Assembly: GCA_910578575.1 (NCBI GenBank)
Contig: CAJTQP010000054.1
Coordinates: forward strand, 1 to 15,695
DNA from: an uncultured Oscillospiraceae bacterium
GTDB lineage: Bacteria; Bacillota; Clostridia; Oscillospirales; Oscillospiraceae
Reading direction: 5' to 3'
Length of the DNA stretch: 15,695 bases
How positions within the stretch are numbered: the stretch's first letter is position 1; each line of letters opens with the position of its first letter. Below are positions 7,539-14,085 of this stretch, piece after piece. The notes below the pieces were generated by a model. The model searched no databases, was not told the origin of the DNA, and worked only from the letters and a program-made list of their open reading frames with translations. Made by a program: the position numbers and the translations under genes.

Positions 7539-8441
7539 CTATTCCCCCCTGGGCAGGAAGAGGGAAAAGGCCGACCCCTCCCCCACCTGGCTGTCCACTT
7601 TCACATAGCCCCCCTGACCCTGGGCGATCTGCCGCACCAGGTAGAGGCCGATGCCCACCCCCTCCACGCCGTGGGCGGCGGGGGCCCGGTAGAAGCGCTG
7701 GAATATCTTGGCCTGCTCCTCCTCCGGAACGCCAGGGCCGCTGTCCCGGACCCTCACGCAGCAGAAGAGCTGATAGGCTTCTGTCTCCACAACAATGCTC
7801 CCCCCGGCGGGGGTATATTTCACGGCGTTGTCCAGCAGGTTGCACAGGGCCTCCTCCGTCCACTTGGGGTCAAACACAGCACGCTCCTCTGTAGGGATGC
7901 AGCCCAGGGTGATCTCCTTGTCCGCCGCCTTGGTGGCAAACTGGGCCACCGCATCCTCCAACACAGGGGCCAGGGGCGCAGGGCGGGGGTGTAGGGTGAG
8001 AATGCCCGTCTCCAGACGGGAGAGCTTGACCAAATCCTCTACCAGACTTTGGAGTTTCTCCGCCTGGCTTTCCAGCGCCACCGTATAGGCCCGGCTCTCC
8101 TCCGGCAAAGGCTGCTCCCCTAAGAGCTGGGCGTAGAGCAGAAGGTTCGCCACCGGGGTCTTGATCTGGTGGGACAGGTCCCCGATGAGGGTCTTGATCT
8201 TCTCCTTCTCCTCCGCAAGCTTCTCCGAGGTCACCGCCGTGGCGGACAGGTAGTGGGCCAGCTTGGTCTCCAGGGCGGAGAGGCGGCTCTCATCAAAGGA
8301 CTCCTCTGGAAACTCCCCCCGGATCCCCCGCTCCAGCATGGCATCCAACGCCCCCATGGTCCGGCGCAGGCGGAGCCTGTCCCAGAGGATCACGCCCCCG
8401 GCCACCAAAATCAAAAGGGCCAACACGATCTTTCCCACCAT
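7539..8441 (-). CDS. Sensor histidine kinase with a minimal sensor region
   Basis: This 300-residue kinase has one clear N-terminal membrane helix (about 4-20) and no recognisable extracellular or HAMP domain. A short coiled region (about 50-85) leads to the phosphoacceptor H91 in DLSHQIKTPVANL. The ATPase domain shows the N box NLLDNAVKYTP (201-211), G1 DSGPGVP (233-239) and G2 GVGIGLYLV (261-269). The ATG at 8441 lies one base after the regulator's stop, with GGTGA 6 bases upstream, so translation is coupled. Kinases beside antimicrobial-peptide-type ABC transporters often lack a sensor and take the signal from the permease. The external domains of the linked permease could play that part here, but that is inference. 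Confidence 0.93.
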   Translation of the reverse strand: MVGKIVLALLILVAGGVILWDRLRLRRTMGALDAMLERGIRGEFPEESFDESRLSALETKLAHYLSATAVTSEKLAEEKEKIKTLIGDLSHQIKTPVANLLLYAQLLGEQPLPEESRAYTVALESQAEKLQSLVEDLVKLSRLETGILTLHPRPAPLAPVLEDAVAQFATKAADKEITLGCIPTEERAVFDPKWTEEALCNLLDNAVKYTPAGGSIVVETEAYQLFCCVRVRDSGPGVPEEEQAKIFQRFYRAPAAHGVEGVGIGLYLVRQIAQGQGGYVKVDSQVGEGSAFSLFLPRGE

Positions 8442-8442
8442 C

Positions 8443-9120
8443 TTATTTCACCGCCCAGGTATAGCCCACGCCATACACCGTTTTCAGATATTTGGGCTTG
8501 GAGGGGTTGTCCTCCAGCTTGTTGCGCAGGCGCTTAATGGTCACGGAGAGGGCGTTTTCCTCCACGTACTCCGCCCCGTCGGTCCAGAGCCGGTCCACCA
8601 ACGTCCCCCGGCTGAGGGTGGCCCCCCGGTTGCTCACCAGCAGGCGCAGAAGCTTTTGCTCCGTTTTGCTCAGCTCCACAGGATGGCCATCCTTTTTGAA
8701 CTCCATGCGCGCAAAGTGGAAGCTGAAGCCGTCCAGCTCCACCAGGTCCTGCTCTCCCCCGGCCTGCCGGCGCAGTTGAGCATTCACCCGCGCCCGAAGC
8801 ACTGCCAGGGAAAAGGGCTTTGTGATATAGTCGTCCGCCCCGGACTCCAGCCCGGTGACGATATCCGTCTCCATGTCGTTGGCGGTGAGGAGGATGATCG
8901 GGGTCAGGCGGCTACGCCTGACCTCCTGGAGCAGCTCCAGGCCGCTGCCGTCGGGCAGGTTCACGTCCAGCACCAGCAGGTCAAAAACCGAATCCTCCAG
9001 CGCCTGACGGGCCTGGACCAAGGTGGCACATAAGGTCACAGCCACGTCATTGTTTTGCAGTGCAAAGCGGATCCCCTGACCCAGAGCCATATCATCCTCC
9101 AGCAGGAGTATTTGCCGCAT
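8443..9120 (-). CDS. OmpR/PhoB-family response regulator (ABC-linked system)
   Basis: This 225-residue response regulator has a receiver domain at 1-115, with acidic E8/D9/D10, phosphoacceptor D52 in LVLDVNLPDGSG, T77 in LLTAND and K99 in YITKP. A winged-helix DNA-binding domain follows (about 125-225; GATLSRGTLVDRLW, VTIKRLRNKL, TVYGVGYTW). The ATG at 9120 was chosen because MRQILLLEDD is the usual family start and AAAGGGGTG lies 6 bases upstream. The longer open frame to 9291 runs through the promoter. It heads the regulator-kinase-ATPase-permease block. Its likely target is the GAAAGATT repeat region before the ATPase gene. Confidence 0.95.
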   Translation of the reverse strand: MRQILLLEDDMALGQGIRFALQNNDVAVTLCATLVQARQALEDSVFDLLVLDVNLPDGSGLELLQEVRRSRLTPIILLTANDMETDIVTGLESGADDYITKPFSLAVLRARVNAQLRRQAGGEQDLVELDGFSFHFARMEFKKDGHPVELSKTEQKLLRLLVSNRGATLSRGTLVDRLWTDGAEYVEENALSVTIKRLRNKLEDNPSKPKYLKTVYGVGYTWAVK

Positions 9121-9157
9121 ACGCAGCACCCCTTTCCCTGTCATTTTATCCAAAAAG

Positions 9158-9186
9158 AGCATAGCGCAAAAGCCTTGGCTTGTCAA
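9158..9186 (-). promoter_or_regulatory. Sigma-A-like promoter of the ABC-linked regulator gene
   Basis: Minus-strand TTGACA (9181-9186), a 17-base spacer and TATGCT (9158-9163) lie about 38 bases before the regulator ATG. The spacer contains a small inverted repeat AAGCC-N2-GGCTT that could be a protein site, though it is too short to press. Confidence 0.75.
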
Positions 9187-9223
9187 TATGTGGTTGCCCC
9201 AGGGCTTTCCATGCGAGAAACGA

Positions 9224-9252
9224 TTGACAGCCCTCGACAGGAAGCCTATAAT
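9224..9252 (+). promoter_or_regulatory. Perfect-consensus sigma-A promoter of the exonuclease gene
   Basis: TTGACA (9224-9229), a 17-base spacer and TATAAT (9247-9252) match the consensus exactly. The start codon at 9281 follows after a leader of about 20 bases with AAAGGAG. It diverges from the regulator promoter, with the two -35 boxes 37 bp apart. Confidence 0.85.
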
Positions 9253-9280
9253 GGTAAGGCTTATAAAGGAGTGGTCGCGT

Positions 9281-10045
9281 ATGGACGTCAAATGTAAAAA
9301 ATGTCAGGGGCACTATCTGCTGCGCCAGGGGAAATACGGCCTCTTCGCCGGCTGCTCCAACTTCCCCCGCTGCCGCTCTACGATGAAACTGGCAGAGTTT
9401 TTGAAGGCATCCGGCCAGACGGAAGCCTCGTTTTTCCCCAAACCCTCCCAGGAGCTGCCCACCCGCTATGTGGCCTTTGACGTGGAGTCCCCCAACAAGG
9501 CCAACGACCGCATGAGTGCCATTGGCGTGGCGGTGGTGGAGGACGGAGGCATCGTGGAGGAGTTTTACACCACGGTGGACCCGGAGGTCCACTTTGACCC
9601 CTTCAACATCCAGCTCACCGGCCTCAGCGAGGCCGTGGTGGCGGGTTCCCCCACCTTCCCGGAACTCTGGCCCACCCTGGAGCCCCTGCTCTCCAGCGGC
9701 CTGCTCATCGCCCACAACGCCCCCTTCGACATGAGTGTCCTAGCCAAGTGCCTGCGGGACTATAACCTCCCCTGGCGGGGCATCTCCTCTTACGCCTGCA
9801 CCTTCCAGATGGGCTGCCGCTGCTACCCGGAGCTCCCCGGCCACAAGCTCAGCACCTTATGTGACCACTGCCACATCTCCCTGGACCACCACCACGCCGG
9901 CAGCGACAGCCGGGGTTGCGCCCTGCTCCTGCTGGACTACCTGGCCCACGGCATTGATTTACGGGACTTCCTGCGGCAATATGACATGGTGAACATGCGC
10001 ACCATCCGCGCCCACAAACCCGCCGCCAGCGTCGGGAAGGCTTGA
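9281..10045 (+). CDS. Topoisomerase-type zinc ribbon fused to a DEDDh 3'-5' exonuclease
   Basis: This 254-residue protein is a two-domain fusion. Residues 1-35 form a C4 zinc ribbon like those at the C-terminus of type IA topoisomerases (C5, C8, C25, C31; GLFAGCSNFPRC). Residues 63-225 form a DnaQ/RNase T-like exonuclease with the full catalytic set: D67 and E69 in FDVES, D150 in AHNAPFDMSVL, and H204/D209 in HHAGSD, the DEDDh pattern. Stand-alone proteins of this group trim DNA or RNA 3' ends; the ribbon would help bind nucleic acid. The start is the ATG at 9281, where MDVKCKKC begins the ribbon and AAAGGAG lies 9 bases upstream; the open frame extends further but through the promoter. It is the only plus-strand gene and is unlinked to the envelope operons around it. 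A housekeeping repair role is plausible. Confidence 0.92.
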   Translation: MDVKCKKCQGHYLLRQGKYGLFAGCSNFPRCRSTMKLAEFLKASGQTEASFFPKPSQELPTRYVAFDVESPNKANDRMSAIGVAVVEDGGIVEEFYTTVDPEVHFDPFNIQLTGLSEAVVAGSPTFPELWPTLEPLLSSGLLIAHNAPFDMSVLAKCLRDYNLPWRGISSYACTFQMGCRCYPELPGHKLSTLCDHCHISLDHHHAGSDSRGCALLLLDYLAHGIDLRDFLRQYDMVNMRTIRAHKPAASVGKA

Positions 10046-10053
10046 ACTATCAG

Positions 10054-10104
10054 AATAAAACAGAGCCCATGGACTGGGGAAGCTCCCCAACCATGGGCTC
10101 TGTT
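10054..10104. terminator. Strong terminator between convergent exonuclease and VanY-like genes
   Basis: A perfect 14-bp stem AACAGAGCCCATGG / CCATGGGCTCTGTT (10059-10072, 10091-10104) carries a small inner hairpin TGGGG-N5-CCCCA. Read on the minus strand it begins 3 bases after the VanY-like stop and ends in TTTTATT (10054-10060), a usable U-run. Read on the plus strand it follows the exonuclease stop by 13 bases but has only a weak T tract, so it serves that gene less certainly. Confidence 0.8.
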
Positions 10105-10107
10105 GAT

Positions 10108-10917
10108 TTACGCCAAATATTCCTCCAGGCAGATGCCCCGCTCCATGATCTCCTTGGCCGCCTCTGTGCCCACGAAACGATAGTGCCAGGGCTCATAGCC
10201 GATGCCGGTGATGTCACCCTTGTCTGTGGGGTAGCGGAGGATGAAGCCGTATTCCCCGCAGTGGGCCATCAGCCACTGTTGGACCGGGGTGTTCTCCTGT
10301 TGTTCGTTCAGGAGCTGGTAGGACATATCCACGATATCCACCGCCATCCCGGTCTGGTGTTCGCTGGTGCCGGGCAGAGCCACCCACTGGGCCGCCTGCT
10401 GCTCCGCCTCCTCCCTTCCATAGCCTTTTGCCAGCCACTTCTGGACCTGCTGTTCAAAAAGCGCTTCCTGCCGCTCTTGGCTGCGGTAAGAGGAGCAGAC
10501 CAGGGGCTCCAAGCCCGCCGCCCGCGCATCGTCCAGCATCATCTGGAGGGCAGGATAGACCCGGTCGTCCACGGAATGCCCGTTGATCAACTGCTTCAGA
10601 TTGGGGACGGTAAAGTCCGCCGGGAGGGGGTTGTCCCGGTTGACTAGAAGCAGCTTCCAGCTCTCTTTGTCGATCTTCTCTCCCTCCACCCGCGTTACCA
10701 CCACCGTATCCTGTCCGGCATCGTGGGCCTTTGCGGGAGCGGCAGCCAGGGCGGTGGACTTTCCCAAAAAGAAACCGCCCAAAAACAGGCTGGCCCCCAG
10801 CAGGAGCAGAGGCAGGAAGCTGCGGGACAGGCGCCGTTTTCGCCGCCTGCGGGGCCGGGGGGACACATAGGGAGCTTGCTGCCGATCAGCAAGGGTACGT
10901 TGGGGGACAGCCGCCAT
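10108..10917 (-). CDS. VanY/DacB-like M15B D-Ala-D-Ala carboxypeptidase, membrane anchored
   Basis: This 269-residue zinc carboxypeptidase of family M15B should remove the terminal D-Ala from peptidoglycan stem peptides outside the cell. An arginine-rich cytoplasmic tail (RPRRRRKRR, 21-29) is followed by a membrane helix (about 34-52) that probably anchors the enzyme. The catalytic domain (about 100-269) shows SSYRS (142-146), SEHQTGMAVD (185-194; zinc ligands H187 and D194) and EPWHYRF (242-248; E242 base, H245 ligand). The start is the ATG at 10917, with AAGGAG 8 bases upstream; an in-frame GTG at 10926 is too close to that site. A regulatory box shared with the downstream-numbered two-component operon lies about 100 bp upstream. 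VanHAX-type genes are absent, so this is not a vancomycin cluster; a cell-wall remodelling role is more likely. Confidence 0.92.
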   Translation of the reverse strand: MAAVPQRTLADRQQAPYVSPRPRRRRKRRLSRSFLPLLLLGASLFLGGFFLGKSTALAAAPAKAHDAGQDTVVVTRVEGEKIDKESWKLLLVNRDNPLPADFTVPNLKQLINGHSVDDRVYPALQMMLDDARAAGLEPLVCSSYRSQERQEALFEQQVQKWLAKGYGREEAEQQAAQWVALPGTSEHQTGMAVDIVDMSYQLLNEQQENTPVQQWLMAHCGEYGFILRYPTDKGDITGIGYEPWHYRFVGTEAAKEIMERGICLEEYLA

Positions 10918-10935
10918 GAGAAACACTCCTTTTCC

Positions 10936-10964
10936 CCGTCTGTCCCCTCAATGGGGGCAGACGG
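10936..10964 (-). promoter_or_regulatory. Stable hairpin in the leader of the VanY-like gene
   Basis: The outer stem CCGTCTG / CAGACGG (7 bp) continues into a CCCC/GGGG inner stem with a one-base bulge. It ends only a few bases before the AAGGAG ribosome site. There is no T-run on the minus strand, so it is not a terminator for the operon upstream. It could influence translation or mRNA stability; this is inferred. Confidence 0.45.
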
Positions 10965-11015
10965 TTGTTTGACTGTCCCCAGGATAGTCCAAGCTCCCAT
11001 CAAAACCCCCGCGTT

Positions 11016-11048
11016 TTTGCGTCATTTTCCTACCGTTTTTGCATCAAA
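11016..11048 (-). promoter_or_regulatory. Candidate regulator box upstream of the VanY-like gene
   Basis: On the minus strand the outer 11-bp units are TTTGATGCAAA (11038-11048) and AATGACGCAAA (11016-11026), placed 22 bp apart like two turns of helix. The same arrangement, 20 of 28 aligned bases identical, lies upstream of the two-component regulator gene at 13994-14026. A weak -10 candidate TATCCT is at 10981-10986, without a convincing -35. The box begins 7 bp after the stop of the upstream gene. Confidence 0.5.
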
Positions 11049-11054
11049 GCGGCA

Positions 11055-11900
11055 TCATCTCTTTTCGATGACCTTGGTGATCGGCACCCCTTTTCGTACC
11101 ACGGTCTTATGCCGCCTCGTCCCCGCATCGTCGCTTTGACTGCTGCTATCCATCGACTCTGGCAGGACACGCAAGGGTTGGATGCTAATCAGGCCCCGGC
11201 TCAGGTAGATATAGTAATAGATATCTGCGCCCTCCACCTTGATCGCGCTGCTGCCACTGTCCAGCACCACCCGCAAGTCCTCCCCGGTCAGCCCCAAATA
11301 GTCCAGGAAGCCCAGGAGGATGGTATCGCGGGTCTCCTGGCCCCAGTCTGGCAGATGGGGACCGGAGATTATCAGGGAGACCACCTTCTCCATGGCCTCG
11401 TCCAAGACCACCACCACCTGCCAGCCCGGCTCAGCGAACCAATCAAACCGCAAAAAATTGGCGATCTCATCGCTGCCCCAATCGTAGAAGGACCACCGCT
11501 CCCCCTGGATCCCCACCATCTCCTGGGGCATAAGCTGCTGGATCTGCGGCAGCTCCTCCGCCAGGGCGTTGAGGGCATCCAGCACCCGCTGCTCCATCTC
11601 GATGCTGTGGATCATCAGGCTGAAGTCGTTGGCCTTGCTGAGGTCCTGGGGCAGGACTTCCGAGGAAAAGCCCAGGGAATCGTCTTTGTCGGTCTCGGAG
11701 AATTCCCACCGGGCCAAGAGCTCGATTCGGAAGGCCAGGTCGTCTGCCGGAGAGAAGAGGGTATCCGTAGCCGTCTCGGCGTTGACCTGGTTGAAAAAAC
11801 TCCGGTCCTTGGCCTGGGAGAGCTGCTGGGGCAGCACCGCCGCCCCAACCACCACCAGGATGGTCCCCAAAAGCAGCAACCATTTCTTTGCCTCCCTCAT
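11055..11900 (-). CDS. Exported protein of unknown function in the kinase operon
   Basis: I do not recognise this 281-residue protein. An N-terminal basic start (MREAKKW) and a hydrophobic segment at about 7-23 suggest a signal anchor or signal peptide. There is no lipobox cysteine. The remainder is soluble, acidic and Trp/Phe-rich in the middle (RWSFYDWGSDEIANFLRFDW, about 135-154), with a beta-looking segment (WQVVVVLD) and a basic tail (HKTVVRKGVPITKVIEKR). The ATG at 11900 overlaps the kinase stop as ATGA, so the two are translationally coupled. This suggests an accessory extracytoplasmic partner of the kinase, in the way that YycH/YycI serve WalK. That comparison is by position only; no sequence similarity is claimed. 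Confidence 0.82.
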   Translation of the reverse strand: MREAKKWLLLLGTILVVVGAAVLPQQLSQAKDRSFFNQVNAETATDTLFSPADDLAFRIELLARWEFSETDKDDSLGFSSEVLPQDLSKANDFSLMIHSIEMEQRVLDALNALAEELPQIQQLMPQEMVGIQGERWSFYDWGSDEIANFLRFDWFAEPGWQVVVVLDEAMEKVVSLIISGPHLPDWGQETRDTILLGFLDYLGLTGEDLRVVLDSGSSAIKVEGADIYYYIYLSRGLISIQPLRVLPESMDSSSQSDDAGTRRHKTVVRKGVPITKVIEKR

Positions 11901-13300
11901 GCCTGCGCCCCTCCTCTCAGGTCAATGGTTACCGTGGTGCCCTCTCCCCAGACGCTCTCCAGGGTCAGGCTGCCCCCGTGGAGACTCACGATGCGCTGGC
12001 ACAGAGCCAGCCCCAGCCCCGCGCCTCCCTGGGCCCTGGCGCGAGACTTATCCACCATGTAAAAGGGCTCCGTCACCCGCGCCAGCTCCCCAGGGGGAAT
12101 CCCCTTCCCGTTGTCGGAGACCCGGATGCGGTAGCCCTCCTCTTGGACCGTGCCCTCCAGACAGACCGTGCCCCCGCCCTCCATGGCTTTCCGGGCGTTG
12201 TCCAAGAGGTTCAGGCAGACCGTCTCCATCAAGTCCGGCTCCAGGGGGACCCGGCCCGGCTGGGCCTGGACTGTCAGTCGGATGCCCTGCTCCTCCAGGG
12301 CAGGGCCCAAGGTCCTGCCCACCAGGTTCAAAAACTCCGGCATGTCGACCTCCCGCAGGGGGAAGTCCCGGCGGTCCAAAACGATGAGTTCTAACATTTT
12401 TCGGGACAGGGCCTCCAGCCGCTGTCCCTCCCGGAAGATATAGCCGGCGCTCTCCCGGACCTGCTCCGGGGTCATGGGGCGGGAGCGAAGTAAATCCCCA
12501 TAGCCGATGATGGAGGTCAGAGGCGTTTTCAGCTCATGGGCAAAGCTGCCGATAAACTCCTCCTGCCGCTGGGCGGCGTCGGTAAGGGCCTGGACTTGCG
12601 CTTCGATCCGCTCTGCCATGGTGTTGAAGTCCTGGGAGAGGCGGCCCAGCTCATCGTCGCTGTCCACCCTGACCCGCTCCGCCAAAGCCCCCTCCGCCAG
12701 CCGCCGGGTGGCGGAGGAGAGGCGGCCCAGAGGGCGGAACAGCAGGTAGGACACCAGCAGCGACACCAGGGCCACACCCACCACCAGGGCCAGCATGAAG
12801 GTAAAAAAGTTTCGGTACTGCTCTGCCCGGTCCGCAAACAGGTCGCTGACGTCCCGGCAGTTCTCCAGGTATAGCGTCCCCTCTATCAGCTGCAAGGCGC
12901 TGGCGGTGTGGAGATAGGTCCGCTCCTCTACCTGCTGGAGCATCCAGCCCCGCTGCTCCTCCCCCAGTTGGGAGACCAAGGGCGCGGACTGCACCGGGAG
13001 AGTCCCCTTGCCCCCCTGACGGGTCCCCTCCCTGTCGCTGAGGCGAAAGGAGACGGTGCTGCCGCCGGTGGTTACCTCCACCTTCTCCGCCCGCCGCACC
13101 AGGTCCGCCAGAGACACCGGCATGGCACCCAGCTCCCGGTGCAGGGCGTAGCGCAGCAGGTCGTTGATCTCATAGAGGGAGGCCGCCTCCCGCTCCACGG
13201 AGTTCCTCAACTGGACGTCGATGAGATAGTAGCCCCCCACAGAGCAGGCCAGCACCGTGACGATGACCATGCTGCAAAAGAGCTTCCAATAGAGCTTCAT
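11897..13300 (-). CDS. HAMP-domain sensor histidine kinase (VanY-linked system)
   Basis: This 467-residue classical membrane kinase has a first helix at about 8-27, an external domain of about 135 residues (28-163), a second helix (164-188), HAMP (189-242) and HisKA with phosphoacceptor H255 in SFAHELKTPLTSIIGYG. HATPase follows with N box LNLLDNARKAM (363-373), G1 DNGKGIP (396-402) and G2 GGAGLGLAL (425-433). The external domain resembles none I can name. The start is the ATG at 13300, with GGAGG 6 bases upstream and one base after the regulator stop; the open frame continues upstream inside the regulator gene and is not credible. Its partner is the adjacent response regulator, and an unrecognised exported protein overlaps its 3' end. 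Confidence 0.95.
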   Translation of the reverse strand: MKLYWKLFCSMVIVTVLACSVGGYYLIDVQLRNSVEREAASLYEINDLLRYALHRELGAMPVSLADLVRRAEKVEVTTGGSTVSFRLSDREGTRQGGKGTLPVQSAPLVSQLGEEQRGWMLQQVEERTYLHTASALQLIEGTLYLENCRDVSDLFADRAEQYRNFFTFMLALVVGVALVSLLVSYLLFRPLGRLSSATRRLAEGALAERVRVDSDDELGRLSQDFNTMAERIEAQVQALTDAAQRQEEFIGSFAHELKTPLTSIIGYGDLLRSRPMTPEQVRESAGYIFREGQRLEALSRKMLELIVLDRRDFPLREVDMPEFLNLVGRTLGPALEEQGIRLTVQAQPGRVPLEPDLMETVCLNLLDNARKAMEGGGTVCLEGTVQEEGYRIRVSDNGKGIPPGELARVTEPFYMVDKSRARAQGGAGLGLALCQRIVSLHGGSLTLESVWGEGTTVTIDLRGGAQA

Positions 13301-13301
13301 G

Positions 13302-13958
13302 TCATACCTCCAGGCGGTAGCCCACCTTATACACCGCCACCAAGCGCTTTTCCAGCCCCAGTTTCTTGCGCATACGCTGGATGTGCAGGTCCACGGTGCG
13401 GCTGTCCCCCAAAAACTCCTCTCCCCAGACCCGCTCATAGATGCGGTCCCGGTACAGGGCGATATTCTTGTTCTGGACGAACAGCAACAACAGGTCATAC
13501 TCCTTGGCCGTCAGGGCCACGGGGACGCCGCCCCGCTTCACCACCCGTCCCGCTGTGTCGATCTCGATATCCGGGGGCAGGAACAGCACCCGCCCGGTTT
13601 TCCCGCAGCGGCGCAGCACCGTCTCCACGCGGGCCAGCAGCTCCATGAGCTCGAAGGGCTTTACGATGTAGTCCTCCGCCCCCAGGCGCAGGCCCTTCAC
13701 CCGGTCCTGGAGCGTCCCCTTGGCGGTGAGGAAGATCACCGGGGTCTCCAGGCTTTTGCAGTACTCCAAGACTTCATAGCCATCGGCCTTGGGCAGCATG
13801 ATGTCCAGCAGTACCAGGTCAAAGGGGGCCGTATCCAGCAGATCTGCCGCCGCCCCGCCGTCAGCAGCCCAGGTGCAGTGATAGCCCGCACCCTCCAAAG
13901 CCGTAGAAATCAGGTTGGCAATGGGGGCCTCGTCCTCTGCGATGAGAATTTTATTCAT
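13302..13958 (-). CDS. OmpR/PhoB-family response regulator (VanY-linked system)
   Basis: This 218-residue regulator has a receiver domain (1-118) with acidic E8/D9/E10, phosphoacceptor D52 in LVLLDIMLPKADG, T78 in FLTAKG and K100 in YIVKPF. A winged-helix domain follows (about 125-218; LTAKEYDLLLLFVQN, SRTVDLHIQRMRKKLG, VYKVGYRLEV). The ATG at 13958 has GGAGAA 5 bases upstream. It is the first gene of a three-gene operon (regulator, kinase, exported protein), with gaps of one base and a four-base overlap. A triple 11-bp direct repeat lies immediately upstream, and a close relative of it precedes the VanY-like gene, so autoregulation plus control of that enzyme is likely. Confidence 0.95.
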   Translation of the reverse strand: MNKILIAEDEAPIANLISTALEGAGYHCTWAADGGAAADLLDTAPFDLVLLDIMLPKADGYEVLEYCKSLETPVIFLTAKGTLQDRVKGLRLGAEDYIVKPFELMELLARVETVLRRCGKTGRVLFLPPDIEIDTAGRVVKRGGVPVALTAKEYDLLLLFVQNKNIALYRDRIYERVWGEEFLGDSRTVDLHIQRMRKKLGLEKRLVAVYKVGYRLEV

Positions 13959-13993
13959 TCTACTTCTCCCCTCTCCGGTCAGCTTCTCCTAAG

Positions 13994-14026
13994 TGTGCAT
14001 CCTTCCGCCATCATTTTTGCATCCTT
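13994..14026 (-). promoter_or_regulatory. Triple 11-bp direct repeat upstream of the regulator gene
   Basis: Read on the minus strand, three consecutive 11-bp units are AAGGATGCAAA (14016-14026), AATGATGGCGG (14005-14015) and AAGGATGCACA (13994-14004). The outer two share AAGGATGCA exactly; the middle matches 7 of those 9 bases. PhoB/OmpR-family regulators bind tandem repeats of this period. The array lies between the MATE terminator and the regulator ribosome site, with no clear -10 seen. Confidence 0.55.
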
Positions 14027-14042
14027 TTGCCCCTTCGACAGG

Positions 14043-14075
14043 AAAAAGCGGCCGGGACCCAAGGGCCGGCCGCTT
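14043..14075 (-). terminator. Rho-independent terminator after the MATE gene
   Basis: On the minus strand a perfect 10-bp stem AAGCGGCCGG / CCGGCCGCTT (14066-14075 and 14046-14055) with a 10-base loop is followed by a run of five T. It begins about 10 bases after the MATE stop codon. Confidence 0.9.
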
Positions 14076-14085
14076 GCGTGTTCTG

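Noticed and set aside
9201..9234. Inverted repeat AGGGCT / AGCCCT around the exonuclease -35 region as an operator
   Set aside because: Only 6 bp per arm with a 22-base gap; this is expected by chance in GC-rich intergenic DNA and no regulator is implied.
10965..12062. Long plus-strand open frame (365 codons) opposite the exported protein and kinase genes
   Set aside because: It covers both the regulatory box and the antisense of two coupled genes; its composition is Leu/Gln/His/Pro-rich with no domain.
10108..13958. Vancomycin-resistance cluster (VanR-VanS-VanY)
   Set aside because: A two-component system beside a VanY-like enzyme resembles one, but no VanH, ligase or VanX gene is present, and the kinase and regulator are ordinary OmpR-type proteins. 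A Van name would overstate it.
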